64,000 nucleotides of DNA from Prorocentrum cordatum. Its lineage: Eukaryota > Sar > Dinophyceae > Prorocentrales > Prorocentraceae. Of this stretch, positions 62,911 to 64,000 are shown piece after piece. The position numbers and the translations under genes are program-made. Each line of letters opens with the position of its first letter. Position 1 is the first letter of the stretch. The stretch is from assembly GCA_963575745.1 (NCBI GenBank), contig CAUYUJ010022093.1:261831-325830 (forward strand), written 5' to 3'. A model generated the notes under the pieces. That model was not told where the DNA came from. It did no database searches and saw only the letters and a program-made list of their open reading frames with translations.

Positions 62911-63760
62911 GACGGAGCGCGCGGTGAGGTCGCTGGGGATTCCGAGGTCACCATGCGATCCGACACCACGCGGTTGTGGGTCCCTCCCGAGCTCTCTGCA
63001 CCCCCCCCTCGCGACGAGGGCCCCGGAGCTCTCCGCCCCACCCAGGGGGGACCATGCCGTGGCTCGGCGCGGGGCGCCTCCTCCAAGTCTCTCTCTTGGG
63101 GCCCGAGGACGGCCCCTGGCCGCGGAGGTCTGGACAGGACATGCCTGCCCGCAGCAGATGTTTTCCGCGGCGCTGGGGATCCAAACCTCTGACGCGCCGA
63201 CTGCGCAAAAGCACCCACGGAGTCGGATGTCTTGGGGCCCAGTCTTGGAGCCGTTCTGTCGAGCCCCGGAAGGAACCTGACGCGCTCACAGCCATGGTTC
63301 CCGGGCGGCACTTCCCTGCGCGTGGAGCAGCTACGCCTCCCGTGACCTGCCTTCAGGCAGTGGCCCATGCACGGTGCATCTTCCAATCCGGGTGCGCCGA
63401 CGAGGGTTGCGAGAAAACGAAGGGTTCGCGCATCACGGCCCGAGGCATGTGTGCGGACACGGGGGGGGCCAGAAGGAGGCGGCTGGGGCCACGAATTCTG
63501 GGAGATGTCATGACCCCGGCCATGAGATCCACAAACTCACACACGCACGCACACACATGCACACAGACCCATCGTTCGGAAGAAGTGGGCAGAGCCATGA
63601 AGTAGGAAGGCGTCGAAAGTATATTGGGTCTGTGCCAGACCCCTGGAAAGAAATGAACATGGAAGCCATCGGATCATTGAGATATAGATGGCGCCCAGCG
63701 CAGATCTGAATCTAGGAATCGAGCAAGTGCATACTTTCGAGGCAAGCGATGGCCAGTCCT
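62911..63760. other. No recognised gene
   Basis: GC-rich sequence with open frames under 250 codons on both strands and no family motif; a short CA-rich patch lies at 63540-63570. Confidence 0.3.
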
Positions 63761-63915
63761 CACTGGGGAAACCAAAAGGTACCAATACCGCTACTCCCTG
63801 GACCTCTCTCCGGGGTGCAGTTCTGACCGGCATCCCGAGGCGAATCCAGCGGCGGCGACACCCAAAAAGGGGCTCAGCCAGGGAAGGGCAGCGGCATGAG
63901 TACCTGTTCCTCCTC
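63761..63915 (-). mobile_element. Second copy of the intron-4 introner family
   Basis: In reverse complement it contains, in order, CCGCTGCCCTTCCCT, CGCTGGATTCGCC, GGTCAGAA and TGGTTTCCC, as in the intron at 8661-8844. The ends carry a GGTAC/GTACC-type inverted repeat. No flanking exon is recognised. Confidence 0.7.
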
Positions 63916-64000
63916 CTGGCACGCCGCCCCCATGGACGCATCCGACCGATCGGAGAGAAGCCCCTGCTGCTTTCCCCCGCGCCCGGGCGGCGGCGCGGGC

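Overview
The window looks like a GC-rich, repeat-saturated nuclear contig of a dinoflagellate. The grounds are: introns of a recognisable gene that mostly begin with GC instead of GT; two sequences resembling relict dinoflagellate spliced leaders, each a short distance upstream of an ATG; plant/dinoflagellate-type CCCTAAA telomeric repeats; and LINE-type retroelements of the kind common in dinoflagellate genomes, with Asp-Asn in place of Asp-Asp at RT motif C of the best preserved one. The genus cannot be fixed from the sequence (a Prorocentrum- or Polarella-like genome would fit; inference).

The one host gene I can support is a photolyase/cryptochrome-family flavoprotein on the minus strand, spread over about 29 kb. 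Exon 1 (Rossmann domain start) lies at 34774-34628, exon 2 at about 34252-34081, and six further exons run from 15209 down to about 5500. Exons 3 to 8 join in phase at 15122|9031, 8845|8660, 8598|7798, 7326|7150 and 7031|5621. Four of these five introns are GC-AG and one is GT-AG. The 18.9-kb gap between exons 2 and 3 contains a nearly complete LINE (18941-23602, same strand) and lacks about 75-80 residues of the normal protein, so further small exons or a loss are likely. At least two introns (7151-7325 and 8661-8844) look like mobile-element-derived introners.

Layout. 1-4.3 kb: a decayed second LINE (minus). 5-35 kb: the photolyase gene with its introns full of short terminal-inverted-repeat elements, satellites and one LINE. 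30.8-35.5 kb: arrays of a purine-rich motif (AAGA...GGCCC) recurring every 10-11 bp. 36-39.8 kb: dispersed repeats, a long CA tract, no recognised gene. 39.9-50.9 kb: a 2-kb direct segmental duplication (39.86-42.20 and 48.89-50.89 kb) flanking two arrays of a 90-bp satellite arranged as 180-bp dimers. 51-58 kb: mostly unrecognised sequence, with two TIR elements and a tandem relict spliced-leader site at 55.88-55.92 kb. 58.76-60.23 kb: six telomeric repeat units 51 bp before a broken reverse transcriptase on the plus strand. 60.8-61.4 kb: a 73-bp minisatellite. 62.5-64 kb: more 10-11-bp phased repeats and a second copy of the intron-4 introner.

Most long open frames in this sequence are by-products of GC richness or of repeats whose period is a multiple of three, and are not reported as genes.
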